NCBI RefSeq assembly: GCF_025060895.1
Contig: NZ_JANZKV010000029.1
Span: forward strand, 1 to 35,357
Source: Stieleria sedimenti
GTDB taxonomy: Bacteria > Planctomycetota > Planctomycetia > Pirellulales > Pirellulaceae
Direction: 5' to 3'
DNA length: 35,357 nucleotides
The translations under genes were made by a program, and so were the position numbers. Below the pieces are notes generated by a model that saw only the letters and a list, made by a program, of their open reading frames with translations, had not been told where the DNA came from and searched no databases. Position 1 is the first letter of the stretch, and every line of letters begins with the position of its first letter. Shown here in pieces: positions 8,118-16,318 of the stretch.

Positions 8118-10034
8118 TTAAGCAGCCGCCGCTTTCGGCTTCGTCATCAACGAGACCACGATCAGCGTGGCAAACGCCAGCGGAATCGTGACGATGCCCG
8201 GTTGGCTGAACGGGGCGTAGGCCAATTCCGGATCCCAGCCGTACACACTTTTGTAGGTGTCGCTGGACAACAGGATCCAACCGAGTGAGCTGATCATGCC
8301 GACCAGCACACTGGCCACGATGCCTTCCTTGGTGGTCGCTTTCCAGAACAGCAGCATCACCAGGGCGGGCAGGTTGGCGCTGGCGGCGACACTGAAGGCC
8401 CAGCCGACCAGGTAGCCGACGTTCATTTCCTTGAACAAGATCCCCAGCACGATCGCGATCGCACCCACGACGACCGCGGCAATCTTTGCGACGCGCACCT
8501 TCTTGGCTTCGGACAATTTCATGCCGACCACGCCGACCAGGATGTCGTGGGCGACCGCGCCACTACTGGCCAGGATCAATCCGCTGACGGTGCCCAACAC
8601 GGTCGTGAACGCGATCGCGGAAATGATCGCGAACAACCAAGTGCTGATGCTGCGTGCCAACAACGGAGCGGCCATGTTGCTGTCGGTCAAATCCATCGAG
8701 CCGCTGGTCATCGCTCCGAGACCCAGGTACAGCGTCAGGACGTAGAAGAAGCCGATGCTGGCGATCCCGACGATGGTGCTCTTGCGGGCCGCCGCGCCGT
8801 CCTTGACGGTGTAGTAGCGGATCAGGATGTGGGGCAGCGATGCGGTGCCGCAAAACAAGGCCAGCATCAGCGAAAGAAAGTTCAGTTTGCCGCCGGGCTC
8901 GTCGCTTCGAATGCCGGCGAACTTGGGGTGTTCGCCGGGGCGAAGGACTTCGTTGCCGGGCGTCAGTTTTTGAAAGTAGACCGTCGATTTGGTTTCATCT
9001 TCATGCTCGACCGTCATGTTGCGCCACAGCACGACTTCGCTCTCACCGAGCGTGTTGAAGAAACTGACCGGACCCAGCGGCCCCGTCTCCGATTGGCCGT
9101 CGGGTAGTTTGGTGAGCGTGCCAACCGGCTTGAGTTCCTTTTGTGTCGCCTCGCGGCCCAACGGCGCCCCATCGATCATCGCTCCGTCGGAGGTTCGCCG
9201 GATCGCTTGCGCCTGCCGCAAAATGACCTGGGCCTCGCCGGCCGGTTGGACGTGAAAAAGATCAAACCCGACATCATCGCTGCGCGAGAAACGGACCAGG
9301 TCGTCGTGCTCCTGCCAACCATCGGTGGCCGGTAAAACGCGACGCCCGGCGATCTCGGCTTGGTTCAAGCCGGCCACCGGAATGGGGCCGATCGATTCAA
9401 AGGCATCGGGCTGGGCCACGAAGCCGCGACCGAGCAACAACACGACCAGGACGGCGCTGAACACGACCAACAGCGACCCTTTCAGAAACTGAACCCAGGT
9501 CGTCGACACCATGCCTGCGGTGACGACGATCGTGATCACGACGATCCCGACCAGCACGACGCCCACCCAGTGCGGGAAACCCAACAGCGGTTGGATCAGC
9601 GAGCCGGCGCCGACCATCTGGGGAATCAGATAAAACACGCTGACCACCAGCGTGCTTGCTCCGGCGGCCGCTTTGATGCCGCGTGAATCAAATTTTGCAT
9701 CCAACGCATCGGCGAACGTGAATCGGCCCAGCCGTTTCATCGGTTCGGCGATCACGAACAAGGCCACGATCCAGCCGGCTAAAAAACCGATCGAATACAA
9801 GAAGCCGTCGTAGCCGTAGGAGGCGATCATTCCGCAGATGCCCAAGAAGGACGCTGCGGACAAATAATCTCCGGCAAACGCGATCCCATTGACCGCCCAC
9901 GGGATCTGACCGTGCGCGGCAAAATAACCCGCCGACGATTTCGCTTTTCGCCCCAAGAAAAAACTCAGGCCGACCGTCGCACCGACAAACGTAAAAAAGA
10001 CAAAAACGGCAATCCATGAAGGGTCGTAAATCAC
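8118..10034 (-). CDS. actP: Sodium:solute symporter, cation/acetate type
   Basis: 638 residues of the sodium/solute symporter family, close to the acetate permease ActP. Many hydrophobic segments are visible, and family motifs include FFLGRKAKSSAGYFAA near the N-terminus, GDYLSAASFLGICG, and GTASLPHILIRYYTVKDG. The protein is longer than E. coli ActP (549 residues). The extra length sits in one polar loop of about 160 residues (about 212-372) between the hydrophobic segment ending LLLGRGF and the GTASLPHIL segment. The start overlaps the stop of the DUF485 gene by ATGA, the usual yjcH-actP pairing. It probably imports acetate or a similar short organic acid; the exact substrate is inferred. 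Confidence 0.88.
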   Translation of the reverse strand: MIYDPSWIAVFVFFTFVGATVGLSFFLGRKAKSSAGYFAAHGQIPWAVNGIAFAGDYLSAASFLGICGMIASYGYDGFLYSIGFLAGWIVALFVIAEPMKRLGRFTFADALDAKFDSRGIKAAAGASTLVVSVFYLIPQMVGAGSLIQPLLGFPHWVGVVLVGIVVITIVVTAGMVSTTWVQFLKGSLLVVFSAVLVVLLLGRGFVAQPDAFESIGPIPVAGLNQAEIAGRRVLPATDGWQEHDDLVRFSRSDDVGFDLFHVQPAGEAQVILRQAQAIRRTSDGAMIDGAPLGREATQKELKPVGTLTKLPDGQSETGPLGPVSFFNTLGESEVVLWRNMTVEHEDETKSTVYFQKLTPGNEVLRPGEHPKFAGIRSDEPGGKLNFLSLMLALFCGTASLPHILIRYYTVKDGAAARKSTIVGIASIGFFYVLTLYLGLGAMTSGSMDLTDSNMAAPLLARSISTWLFAIISAIAFTTVLGTVSGLILASSGAVAHDILVGVVGMKLSEAKKVRVAKIAAVVVGAIAIVLGILFKEMNVGYLVGWAFSVAASANLPALVMLLFWKATTKEGIVASVLVGMISSLGWILLSSDTYKSVYGWDPELAYAPFSQPGIVTIPLAFATLIVVSLMTKPKAAAA

Positions 10035-10336
10035 GCCAGGTCCCCCTGCGCTTCATCGCCGGCCGTCGCGGCTTGCGATGTCGAACCGTGCGAGGATTCA
10101 TCCAGCGGTTCCGATTTGCAGAGCATCCCGTACAGCAATGCCATCAGCAAGGCGCCGACGATCAAGCCGAACCCGTAGACGATGGCCAAGTTCAATCCGG
10201 CGAGAACGGGACGCTCCATCACGTCCGCCGCAAACGCGCTGAGTAACACGAAACCCAGGTACAGCACCAAGTAAACAGCGAACAGCCAGAGCCCCAGACG
10301 GGCGTTGGAGCGTTGTGTGTCCGTAAGCGACGACAT
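10031..10336 (-). CDS. DUF485 (YjcH-like) small membrane protein
   Basis: 101 residues with two hydrophobic segments, LGLWLFAVYLVLYLGFVLL and LAIVYGFGLIVGALLMALLY, as in the DUF485 family. In many bacteria this gene precedes actP and is cotranscribed with it, and here the stop overlaps the actP start (10031-10034). The C-terminal 25 residues are polar and rich in Ser, Glu and Ala. The role is unknown but is taken to support the symporter. Family assignment is good from the layout and the partner. Confidence 0.88.
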   Translation of the reverse strand: MSSLTDTQRSNARLGLWLFAVYLVLYLGFVLLSAFAADVMERPVLAGLNLAIVYGFGLIVGALLMALLYGMLCKSEPLDESSHGSTSQAATAGDEAQGDLA

Positions 10337-10426
10337 CGAGACCTCGGGAGAAAAATATCAATTCACGACCAGCGGCGAAGTATAGAGGAACTCAACCCGC
10401 CGATGTGTCCCGAGCGAATGTTTTGA

Positions 10427-10521
10427 GTTTCAGGTTTCAGGTTTCAGTTGGTACCCCACATTTTCCTGCCACCCATTTTCTTGTCTGGTTCTTTCCTTTC
10501 CAACGTCCATGTTTCTGCCCA
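10427..10521. repeat. GTTTCAG triplet and CCCACATTTTCCTG-type repeats
   Basis: Three perfect direct copies of GTTTCAG fill 10427-10447. They are followed by three imperfect units: CCACATTTTCCTGCC, CACCCATTTTCTTG and CCATGTTTCTGCC. The block separates the DUF485 promoter side from the 3' end of the MBL hydrolase gene. It looks like a dispersed non-coding repeat. Confidence 0.55.
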
Positions 10522-10529
10522 CTCCCAAC

Positions 10530-11342
10530 TCAAACCCTGATGTCGACTTGCAGACCGTCATAGGCCATGTCGATTCCCTCCGGCAGCCAGTCGCAGGTTT
10601 TGTGGTAGTCGAGTTGATGGCCGGTGTGAGTCAGCAGCGTCCGTTGGGCACCAACCGCACGGGCGACGTCGATCGCTTCCTCCAGATTAAAATGCGTCGG
10701 ATGGGGCTCCATTCGAAGCGCCCCGATGACGAGGGTTTTCACGCCCCGGAGTCGATCCAGGGACGTGGGCGGGATGAAGTTGGTGTCGGTGCAGTAAGCG
10801 AAATCACCGATGCGAAATCCGAGCACCTTGAAATGCGGGCCGTGCTTCATCGGGATCGGAATGAATGTCGTCCCCAGCACTTCGAAGGGCGACTCGTCGA
10901 TGCGAGTGAACTCCAGCTTCGGCGTCGCCCCCGGGTGCGTGTCTTCTCGATCGGCGAAGGCGTAGGCGTAGGCCCGGCGGATGTTCGATTCGACGGTCTC
11001 GTTGCAGAACAACGGCACCGCATGGCCGAGCCGAAAGGGGATCAAACGCAGGTCGTCCAGGCCGAAAATATGGTCGGCGTGCTCGTGGGTGTAGACGACC
11101 GCGTGGACCAGCCGGATCCGTTCGCGGATCAGCTGGACCCTCAGATCCGGAGGGGTGTCGATCAGCACCGTGCCTCCCGGCAGTCGGACCGTGATCGCAC
11201 ATCGGGTTCGATTGTTCCGCGGATCGGTGCTTTGGCAAACGTCACAATCGCATCCGATCGCCGGGACGCCGACGCTGGTCCCGGTGCCCAGGAAGGTCAC
11301 CAGGCCTTCGTGGGGGCGGCTGGATTCGGGGACAAACGGCAT
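10530..11342 (-). CDS. MBL-fold metallo-hydrolase (PhnP-like)
   Basis: 270 residues. The N-terminal strand and loop FLGTGTSVGVPAIGCDC and the Cys pair in CDCDVC are typical of the PhnP/RNase Z-like branch of the metallo-beta-lactamase fold. The metal-binding THEHADHIFGLDD motif is complete, as are HGPHF, the CTDTNFIPP region and LTHTGHQLDY for further ligands. It likely hydrolyses a cyclic or linear phosphodiester; there is no phn operon here to support a phosphonate role. The frame extends upstream to 11456, but the ATG at 11342 directly precedes the conserved fold. It is a single gene, divergent from rplY. Confidence 0.85.
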   Translation of the reverse strand: MPFVPESSRPHEGLVTFLGTGTSVGVPAIGCDCDVCQSTDPRNNRTRCAITVRLPGGTVLIDTPPDLRVQLIRERIRLVHAVVYTHEHADHIFGLDDLRLIPFRLGHAVPLFCNETVESNIRRAYAYAFADREDTHPGATPKLEFTRIDESPFEVLGTTFIPIPMKHGPHFKVLGFRIGDFAYCTDTNFIPPTSLDRLRGVKTLVIGALRMEPHPTHFNLEEAIDVARAVGAQRTLLTHTGHQLDYHKTCDWLPEGIDMAYDGLQVDIRV

Positions 11343-11698
11343 GGATGCGGATCGGATCGGGGGCGGATCGGGTGGGGCACAACAGACAACCAGCCGGCAT
11401 CCTACGACAGCGGTGGTGACGACGCGAGAGGCGGGAAAGGCGGTGATGCCGTTCAAATCGGCAGCTCAACGACCCCGCGGTGGGGCCGGGAGCGGGCCGG
11501 TCGGTGGCCGTCTCCGACGCCTGTTCAGGCCTCGGTTTGCTCGCAACGCCTGTTTGGGCTTGCAGAGATCGTCCGCCCTGACATACTTACCCGCTTCGCC
11601 GTAAACGTATCGGCGTGCCAAACGCACCCCAAATGAGAATTTTGGTGGCGTTTGAGGGAACAAAACACAAGAAATTAACGACGTCAGGGTGATCCGCA
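11343..11698. other. Intergenic region between MBL hydrolase and rplY
   Basis: About 350 bases, with promoters expected in both directions. Open frames run through it on both strands but none resembles a protein I know. The only structure I can point to is the leader-like hairpin at 11619-11654. Confidence 0.4.
11619..11654 (+). promoter_or_regulatory. Imperfect hairpin in the rplY leader
   Basis: CAAACGC-ACCCCAAA pairs with TTTTGGTG-GCGTTTG around a short loop, with small bulges. It ends about 45 bases before the rplY start codon, so it would be part of the 5' leader. It could be a regulatory hairpin or simply an inverted repeat. There is no run of T that would make it a terminator. Confidence 0.3.
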
Positions 11699-12283
11699 AT
11701 GGCGGAAGTGGTACAGGTCCAGAAACGTGATGGCAGCCTAGGAACGGCAGCGTCACGCCGGTTACGAAAGGCGGGCTCCGTCCCGGCCGTTTTGTACGGG
11801 CACAAGCAACAGAACCAGCATCTCGCGATCTCGCAAAAGACCGTCGAGTCGATCTTGCGACATCATAGCAGGATCGTCGAGCTGCAAGGCGATGTGGTCG
11901 AGACCGCGATGGTCAGCGATCTGCAATTCGATCCGTTGGGGATCGAGGTGTTGCACATCGACCTGCAGCGAGTCGACATGAACGAAAAGGTCACCGTGAC
12001 GGTGCCGATTCGATTCAAAGGCGAGCCGATCGGTGGAAAGCAAGGCGGAATCGTGATCGAAAACGCTCACGAGGTTGAAGTCGAGTGCCCCGTCGTGGCG
12101 ATCCCCGATTTCGTCGAATTGAACGTCACCAGCGTCGGCTTGAGCGAACACCGCTCGGCGTCGGATGTGAAGTTGCCGGAAAATGTCGTCTTGGTCACCC
12201 CCGGCGAAACCGTGGTTTACCACGTCGAAAAAGTGAAGGGTGAGGATGTCGACGAGACCGAGGAAGAGGGCGAAGAAGCGTAG
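11699..12283 (+). CDS. rplY: 50S ribosomal protein L25 / general stress protein Ctc
   Basis: 194 residues, the long two-domain Ctc/TL5 form that binds 5S rRNA. The N-terminal L25 domain has RDGSLGTAASRRLRKAG and VPAVLYGHK, and the middle carries LQFDPLGIEVLHIDLQRVD. The C-terminal TL5 domain continues to about residue 180 and ends in an acidic tail (EDVDETEEEGEEA). The start at 11699 (ATG) fits the family. pth follows after 50 bases, the usual bacterial order. Confidence 0.95.
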   Translation: MAEVVQVQKRDGSLGTAASRRLRKAGSVPAVLYGHKQQNQHLAISQKTVESILRHHSRIVELQGDVVETAMVSDLQFDPLGIEVLHIDLQRVDMNEKVTVTVPIRFKGEPIGGKQGGIVIENAHEVEVECPVVAIPDFVELNVTSVGLSEHRSASDVKLPENVVLVTPGETVVYHVEKVKGEDVDETEEEGEEA

Positions 12284-12333
12284 TCTGCGGACTCGGCGAC
12301 AAGGCCAACCGGCCTTGGCCCTTCGACAGTGCG

Positions 12334-12981
12334 ATGAAGCTAATCGTTGGACTGGGTAACCCCGGTCGAAAATACGAACAGACTCGACACAATGTCGGTT
12401 TCATCGTGGCCGAAAAGGTTGCCGTCCTGACCCGCGCCGGGACGCCAAAGATTAAATTCGAAGGCGAGTTGGCAGAGGCTTCGATCGGCGGGGAGAAAGT
12501 CGCGATTCTTTGTCCCCACACGTACATGAACGCGAGTGGACAAAGTGTCCGCAAAGCGTTCGACTTTTATAAGTTGGAGTTGAGCGATATCCTGGTCGTC
12601 TGTGATGATTTGAATCTCGACAGCGGCCGGTTAAGGATCAGGCCATCGGGCAGTGCCGGTGGCCAAAACGGGATAAAGGATATCATCCGGCATCTCGGTT
12701 CGGAGTCGTTTCCGCGGCTTCGCGTCGGCATCGGACGGCCTCCGGCAGGTTGGACGGTGACCGATTATGTCTTGGGGAAATTCTCCAAGAGCGAATGCGA
12801 GTCATTCGAAGCGGCGACAACCCGCGCGGCACACGCCGTGATCAGCTTTGTCACCGATGGAGTGGATCGCACGATGAGTCAGTTCAACGGTGACCCGGCG
12901 GCTGACTCGAAACCGAAACAACAGAAAAAGTCCGATCGGTCCCAAAGCGATCCGCGATCCGTCGGCCAGCAGCAACCCTAA
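12334..12981 (+). CDS. pth: Peptidyl-tRNA hydrolase
   Basis: 215 residues. The enzyme releases peptides from stalled peptidyl-tRNA. Conserved motifs are intact: the start MKLIVGLGNPGRKYEQTRHN with the catalytic His in TRHNVGF, the PHTYMNASGQSV motif, VVCDDLNLDSGRLRIRPSG and GGQNGIKDI. The core ends near residue 190, and the remaining tail is hydrophilic (KPKQQKKSDRSQSDPRS), longer than usual. It sits between rplY and rpsF on the same strand, probably one transcription unit with rplY. Confidence 0.96.
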   Translation: MKLIVGLGNPGRKYEQTRHNVGFIVAEKVAVLTRAGTPKIKFEGELAEASIGGEKVAILCPHTYMNASGQSVRKAFDFYKLELSDILVVCDDLNLDSGRLRIRPSGSAGGQNGIKDIIRHLGSESFPRLRVGIGRPPAGWTVTDYVLGKFSKSECESFEAATTRAAHAVISFVTDGVDRTMSQFNGDPAADSKPKQQKKSDRSQSDPRSVGQQQP

Positions 12982-13015
12982 TCCAAGTCATCGTCCCCGT
13001 TTCATAGCAGCGCCA

Positions 13016-13044
13016 GCCCGATCGCGTTTCGCAACTCGGGCCGG
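13016..13044 (+). promoter_or_regulatory. Possible S6 autoregulatory leader hairpin
   Basis: GCCCGA at 13016-13021 pairs with TCGGGC at 13036-13041, with an inner GCG/CGC stem, and is followed at once by CGG. It lies 35 bases upstream of the rpsF start. Many bacteria control rpsF by an S6:S18-binding leader hairpin that includes a CCG element. The match here is only in shape and position, so this is a weak call. Confidence 0.25.
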
Positions 13045-13078
13045 AGCCAACCGTAGCAAGTAGAAAAGTAGAACAGTC

Positions 13079-13495
13079 GTGGCCAAAAACACTTACGAAA
13101 CACTCTGCATCCTCGACAGCAACCACTACGCCCGTGACCCCGGCGGAGTGAGCAAGCAAATCGAAGATCTGATCACCGAAGCCGGCGGAAAAGTCGAAGT
13201 CAATCGTTTGTGGATGGAGCAAAAGCTCGCCTATCCGATCGACGGCCACCAGAAGGGAACCTACTGGTTGACCTACTTCGAAATGGAAGGCAGCGAAGTT
13301 CCCAAGCTGGACCGAGCCTTCCACCTCTGCGAGCCTGTGCTGCGTCAGATGACACTGAAACTGGATCCCCGGTTGGTCGAGCCGATTCTGGCCAACGCCC
13401 GCGGTGCGACGCCCGTCGTCAGCAAGGACGCCGCTGCCGAAGCCGGCGATTCCGGCGAAGCGAGCACCGAGAGCGATAGCGACTCGGATTCCTGA
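13079..13495 (+). CDS. rpsF: 30S ribosomal protein S6
   Basis: 138 residues starting with GTG at 13079. The S6 fold covers residues 4-100, with YETLCILDSN at the start, WMEQKLAYPIDGHQKGTYWL in the middle and LCEPVLRQMTLKLD near the end of the fold. The tail of about 38 residues is acidic and Ser-rich (SGEASTESDSDSDS), longer than in E. coli. ssb and rplI follow on the same strand, but rpsR, which usually sits in this operon, is absent. Confidence 0.94.
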   Translation: MAKNTYETLCILDSNHYARDPGGVSKQIEDLITEAGGKVEVNRLWMEQKLAYPIDGHQKGTYWLTYFEMEGSEVPKLDRAFHLCEPVLRQMTLKLDPRLVEPILANARGATPVVSKDAAAEAGDSGEASTESDSDSDS

Positions 13496-13576
13496 TCAGG
13501 CTTTTCCGGTCGGGCTTCCCGATTGGGGCCTTCCCCTGTCAGGCGGTGGGTCCCTGGCCACTGGCCGCGGTTTGCC

Positions 13577-13582
13577 TACAAT
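13577..13582 (+). promoter_or_regulatory. Possible -10 element before ssb
   Basis: TACAAT in the 150-base rpsF-ssb spacer, about 64 bases before the ssb ATG. There is no good -35 at 16-18 bases upstream. The long spacer makes an internal promoter plausible, but the site alone is weak evidence. Confidence 0.2.
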
Positions 13583-13645
13583 GAACTTCTCGGCGATTTA
13601 GCCGTTTGACCTCCTTTCACTTTCCCAGCAACTCACAGGACAACG

Positions 13646-14146
13646 ATGGCCAGCTACAACCGCGTCATTCTGGTTGGGAATTTGACGCGTGATATCGAAT
13701 TGCGTTACATCCCCAGCGGTCAAGCCGTTTCGGACGTGACCGTCGCGGTGAACGATCGCCGCAAGACCGCCAGCGGCGAATGGGTCGATGAACCCACGTT
13801 CGTCGATGTCACCTTGTGGGGTAGGAACGCCGAGGTGGCCAGCGAGTTCCTGTCGAAGGGATCGCCGGTGTTGATCGAAGGCCGCTTGAAACTCGATCGC
13901 TGGGAAACCGACGGTCAGAAACGAAGCAAATTGCGTGTGATCTGCGAGAAAATGCAGATGCTCGGCTCACGCTCGGGCGGCGGATCCGAACAGCGAACAA
14001 CGCAACGCTCCGGCGGACAGACGGCTGAAAACCAAGTCAGCTACGATGCGCAATCCGTGGAAGACTATTCCGCCGATTCGGGGGCACGTGATGCCCAGCC
14101 GACCGGGAAGGGTGCCGGTTACGAAGACCCCAATATTCCGTTTTAA
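13646..14146 (+). CDS. ssb: Single-stranded DNA-binding protein
   Basis: 166 residues. The OB-fold covers residues 1-110, with SYNRVILVGNLTRDIELRY at the start, TFVDVTLWGRNAEVASEFL and GSPVLIEGRLKLDRWE. A flexible, Gln/Ser/Gly-rich linker follows. The protein ends in the acidic tip EDPNIPF, the conserved tail through which SSB recruits replication and repair enzymes. The start ATG at 13646 has AGGA upstream. It lies between rpsF and rplI as in many bacteria. Confidence 0.96.
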   Translation: MASYNRVILVGNLTRDIELRYIPSGQAVSDVTVAVNDRRKTASGEWVDEPTFVDVTLWGRNAEVASEFLSKGSPVLIEGRLKLDRWETDGQKRSKLRVICEKMQMLGSRSGGGSEQRTTQRSGGQTAENQVSYDAQSVEDYSADSGARDAQPTGKGAGYEDPNIPF

Positions 14147-14244
14147 ACAGCACAACAGTATCGTAGACGTCCCCGGGCATTGACGCCCCGGTTCGTCCTC
14201 TTTTGTCAACAACCACCCACTCAAACTATCGCCAGAGCACTACG

Positions 14245-14778
14245 ATGTCACGCAACGGCCGAACCATTAAACGACCCTACAAACGATTGCCCAAAGGCGA
14301 ACACGGTGGGATCCAGCTCCTGTTGATTCACAACGTCGAACACCTCGGCAAGCAAGGCGACATTGTCGAAGTCAAGGCCGGCTATGCGCGCAACTATCTG
14401 TTACCGCACGGCATGGCAACGATCGCAACCGATCACCACAAGCGGATGGTCGAAAAGCACCGCGAAAAATTGCGCGCGATCGAGCTGGAAAAACTCAAGA
14501 GCTATCGCGACTTGGCGGACGAACTCGGCAAGCAGTCGATCACGATCGAAGCCAATGCCAACGACGAAGGCCACCTGTACGGCAGCGTCGGGCCGCACGA
14601 AATCACCGCGGCACTCAAAGAAGCCGGTTTCAGCCTGGCCAACGACCAAATCCGGTTGGATGGCCCGCTCCGTGAACTCGGTCTGTACACCGTGCGTGTC
14701 TACTTGCACAGCGAAGTCGAAGCCAATTTGAAGGTTTGGGTCGTGCCCACCGCCGCCGAAGACGCCGCGGTTTCCTGA
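14245..14778 (+). CDS. rplI: 50S ribosomal protein L9
   Basis: 177 residues. The N-terminal L9 domain has IQLLLIHNVEHLGKQGDIV and the hallmark VKAGYARNYLLPHGMA, followed by the long connecting helix (KRMVEKHREKLRAIELEKL) and the C-terminal domain with GHLYGSVGPHEITAAL. About 20 extra basic residues precede the usual start (MSRNGRTIKRPYKRLPKGEHG), which may be an N-terminal extension typical of the lineage. I chose the ATG at 14245; the frame is open to 14203 with no better start. Confidence 0.94.
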   Translation: MSRNGRTIKRPYKRLPKGEHGGIQLLLIHNVEHLGKQGDIVEVKAGYARNYLLPHGMATIATDHHKRMVEKHREKLRAIELEKLKSYRDLADELGKQSITIEANANDEGHLYGSVGPHEITAALKEAGFSLANDQIRLDGPLRELGLYTVRVYLHSEVEANLKVWVVPTAAEDAAVS

Positions 14779-14927
14779 TCCCAGCCGAAGCGAGACGCAG
14801 GTCGCCGGAGGCCTTCGTCCGTCGGCACCCAATCACCCCGCCGGTCGCCATGCCAAAGACCGCCGGGAGCACGTCGCCATCGCCGCCAACAACCGGCGGC
14901 CGATTTGGCGACGTAGATTCCTCAATC

Positions 14928-15009
14928 GGGGCTGTGGCGGAACTGGCAGACGCGCTGGATTTAGGTTCCAGTTTCTTCGGAAGTGCAGGTTCGACTCCTG
15001 TCAGCCCTA
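14928..15009 (+). tRNA. tRNA-Leu (anticodon UAG)
   Basis: A class II tRNA cloverleaf can be drawn. The acceptor arm is GGGGCTG with CAGCCCT (first pair G-U). The D arm is GCGGAACTGGCAGACGC. The anticodon arm is CTGGA-TTTAGGT-TCCAG with anticodon TAG. The variable arm is long (TTTCTTCGGAAGT), and the T arm is GCAGG-TTCGACT-CCTGT. The discriminator base is A, as expected for leucine. CCA is not encoded. The gene reads CUA codons, and by wobble other CUN codons. It sits at the left border of an accessory region. Confidence 0.93.
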
Positions 15010-15328
15010 TCGTTACTCAAATCGACTTAACGCGACCCTGAGGTGGTGCCGTGGTCACCACCACGTGGCGTTAGCCAGTGGCGCGTGTCTGTCGTCAATC
15101 CATCGTCTCCACGCGCCGCTCGCTCACGCTTCCCGCTGGCACGCACGCGGTGCTGTCAACGCAGCCACCCTGGATACCCCGGTGCCTTACGTTGCATCGG
15201 AATTGCCTGTCAGCGAAAATGCATCGCGTGTTTTCACCGCGCGATGAGTACTCGGTGGTGACCCGTCGAAATTGACTGGCGAAGCTTGTCCGTCTTCCAC
15301 GACCTATCTGAGACAATACGATCCTACG
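15010..15328. other. Intergenic region downstream of tRNA-Leu
   Basis: About 320 bases without a supported gene. Two inverted repeats are visible: GTGGTG/CACCAC near 15041-15060 and CATCGCG/CGCGATG near 15223-15245. Open frames on the plus strand overlap each other in all three phases and look like chance. I saw no second copy of the tRNA 3' end that would mark an attachment site. Confidence 0.4.
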
Positions 15329-15613
15329 ATGCGTCCACCTGGCGGAGAACTGACGTTTTACACGGCGCTGGGCATGCTTTACGGAATTGGCGCATCAATT
15401 GCCGGATTTGTGTTCGCGTTGCCAGGCTACTTTGCCTTTGCCGCCGTCATTGGCCTCCCATCGCTCGGCGTCTGGTTCGAGCAGCGATGGGCTGGACTGT
15501 TTCTTGCTGCCGTTATCGCACTTTCCATTCCGGGGCCCAAAGTCTCCCGCCCCGCGATACCTGAATCGGGGCTGATCGAGTTAACGGGATCACACTTCGT
15601 TTGGTGGCAATAG
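15329..15613 (+). CDS. Small two-helix membrane protein, 3' end altered by a repeat
   Basis: 94 residues from the ATG at 15329. Two hydrophobic segments are clear: FYTALGMLYGIGASIAGFVF and YFAFAAVIGLPSLGVWF, with a third shorter one (AGLFLAAVIALSI). From about residue 69 (GPKVSRPAIPESG) the codons come from the left end of the repeat at 15533-15924, the same DNA that appears at 19402. The native C-terminus was therefore probably replaced when the repeat arrived, leaving a truncated or fused gene. I do not recognise the protein. Whether it is still expressed is unknown. Confidence 0.45.
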   Translation: MRPPGGELTFYTALGMLYGIGASIAGFVFALPGYFAFAAVIGLPSLGVWFEQRWAGLFLAAVIALSIPGPKVSRPAIPESGLIELTGSHFVWWQ

Positions 15614-15924
15614 AGAGCGGCAGCGAGTCCGGTATCCCGGAGGGATGCCAGCGAGTAGCCGGAGGTCAGCGCAGTGCCACCTCCGGGAAGCAGTTCACGG
15701 ACTCCCGTCGACCCCGGACGGGGTCGCAGCGAATCATTCCGCGGACGGTGCCGCAGTCCGCGTTTCCATTAGAGCTGATCGTGATGCTCGCCCACTCGGG
15801 GTGGCAGGCAGGGGCCGAGGGCTCGGACGCGATTCGCTTCGACACCCTCCGGGGTCGCGTCGTGCGGGGGACCGTATGTCCGGAGGTGGCGCTGCGCTGA
15901 CCTCCGGCTACTGGCTTTGGGCCC
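15533..15924. repeat. 392-bp element, copy A, with terminal and internal inverted repeats
   Basis: This copy begins with GGGCCCAAAG and ends with its exact complement CTTTGGGCCC (15915-15924). Inside it, 15655-15686 and 15880-15911 form a 32-base inverted repeat matching at 31 positions. Smaller hairpins lie between (such as GACCCCGGACGGGGTC). Roughly the same 388 bases recur in direct orientation at 19402-19788 with scattered substitutions and small indels. There is no transposase frame. The structure fits a MITE-like or REP-composite element, though no target duplication was found. Confidence 0.75.
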
Positions 15925-16318
15925 ACGCCATGAGATCGTGGAGCAGCCGTCGTGGTGATCAAATCCCAGGAAACTGGGACGCCCCGGGAATGCTCCGTTG
16001 TCGGCCACCGGAGCACCGAGGCCAATCGCCAATGCGCGAGAAATGGAGCTTCCCCAAATTAGCCCTGGACCTTTGTCCTCTCCCAACAGCGGTGTGACCG
16101 CGTGTGATTGGCTCACCATGAATTGCCTCAGCACCCTGGAGTGAGAGGGCACACGCAACTCAACTATTTAGCCGTTTGAATGCCGAGCAGGGTATCGAGA
16201 GCGAAGGAGAAGGCTGACCGATTTCAACAGCGACAGGCATCTCCTTGGCCACGATTCTCTTCAGTCCCATTCAGAAGAGTTCAAGCTCACCATCGTCAAT
16301 CGACCGGATTCCGACCAT
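15925..16318. other. Gene-free stretch before the pectate lyase 3' end
   Basis: About 390 bases with no supported gene. A minus-strand open frame (15769-16158) crosses from the repeat into this stretch but has no recognisable feature. The word ATTTAGCCGTTTGA at 16166-16179 also occurs at 13596-13609 and nearly at 34137-34150. Confidence 0.4.

Noticed and set aside
15769-16158. Minus-strand frame of 129 residues near copy A
   Set aside because: It crosses the repeat boundary, has no recognisable motif and has no matching frame of similar sequence at copy B.
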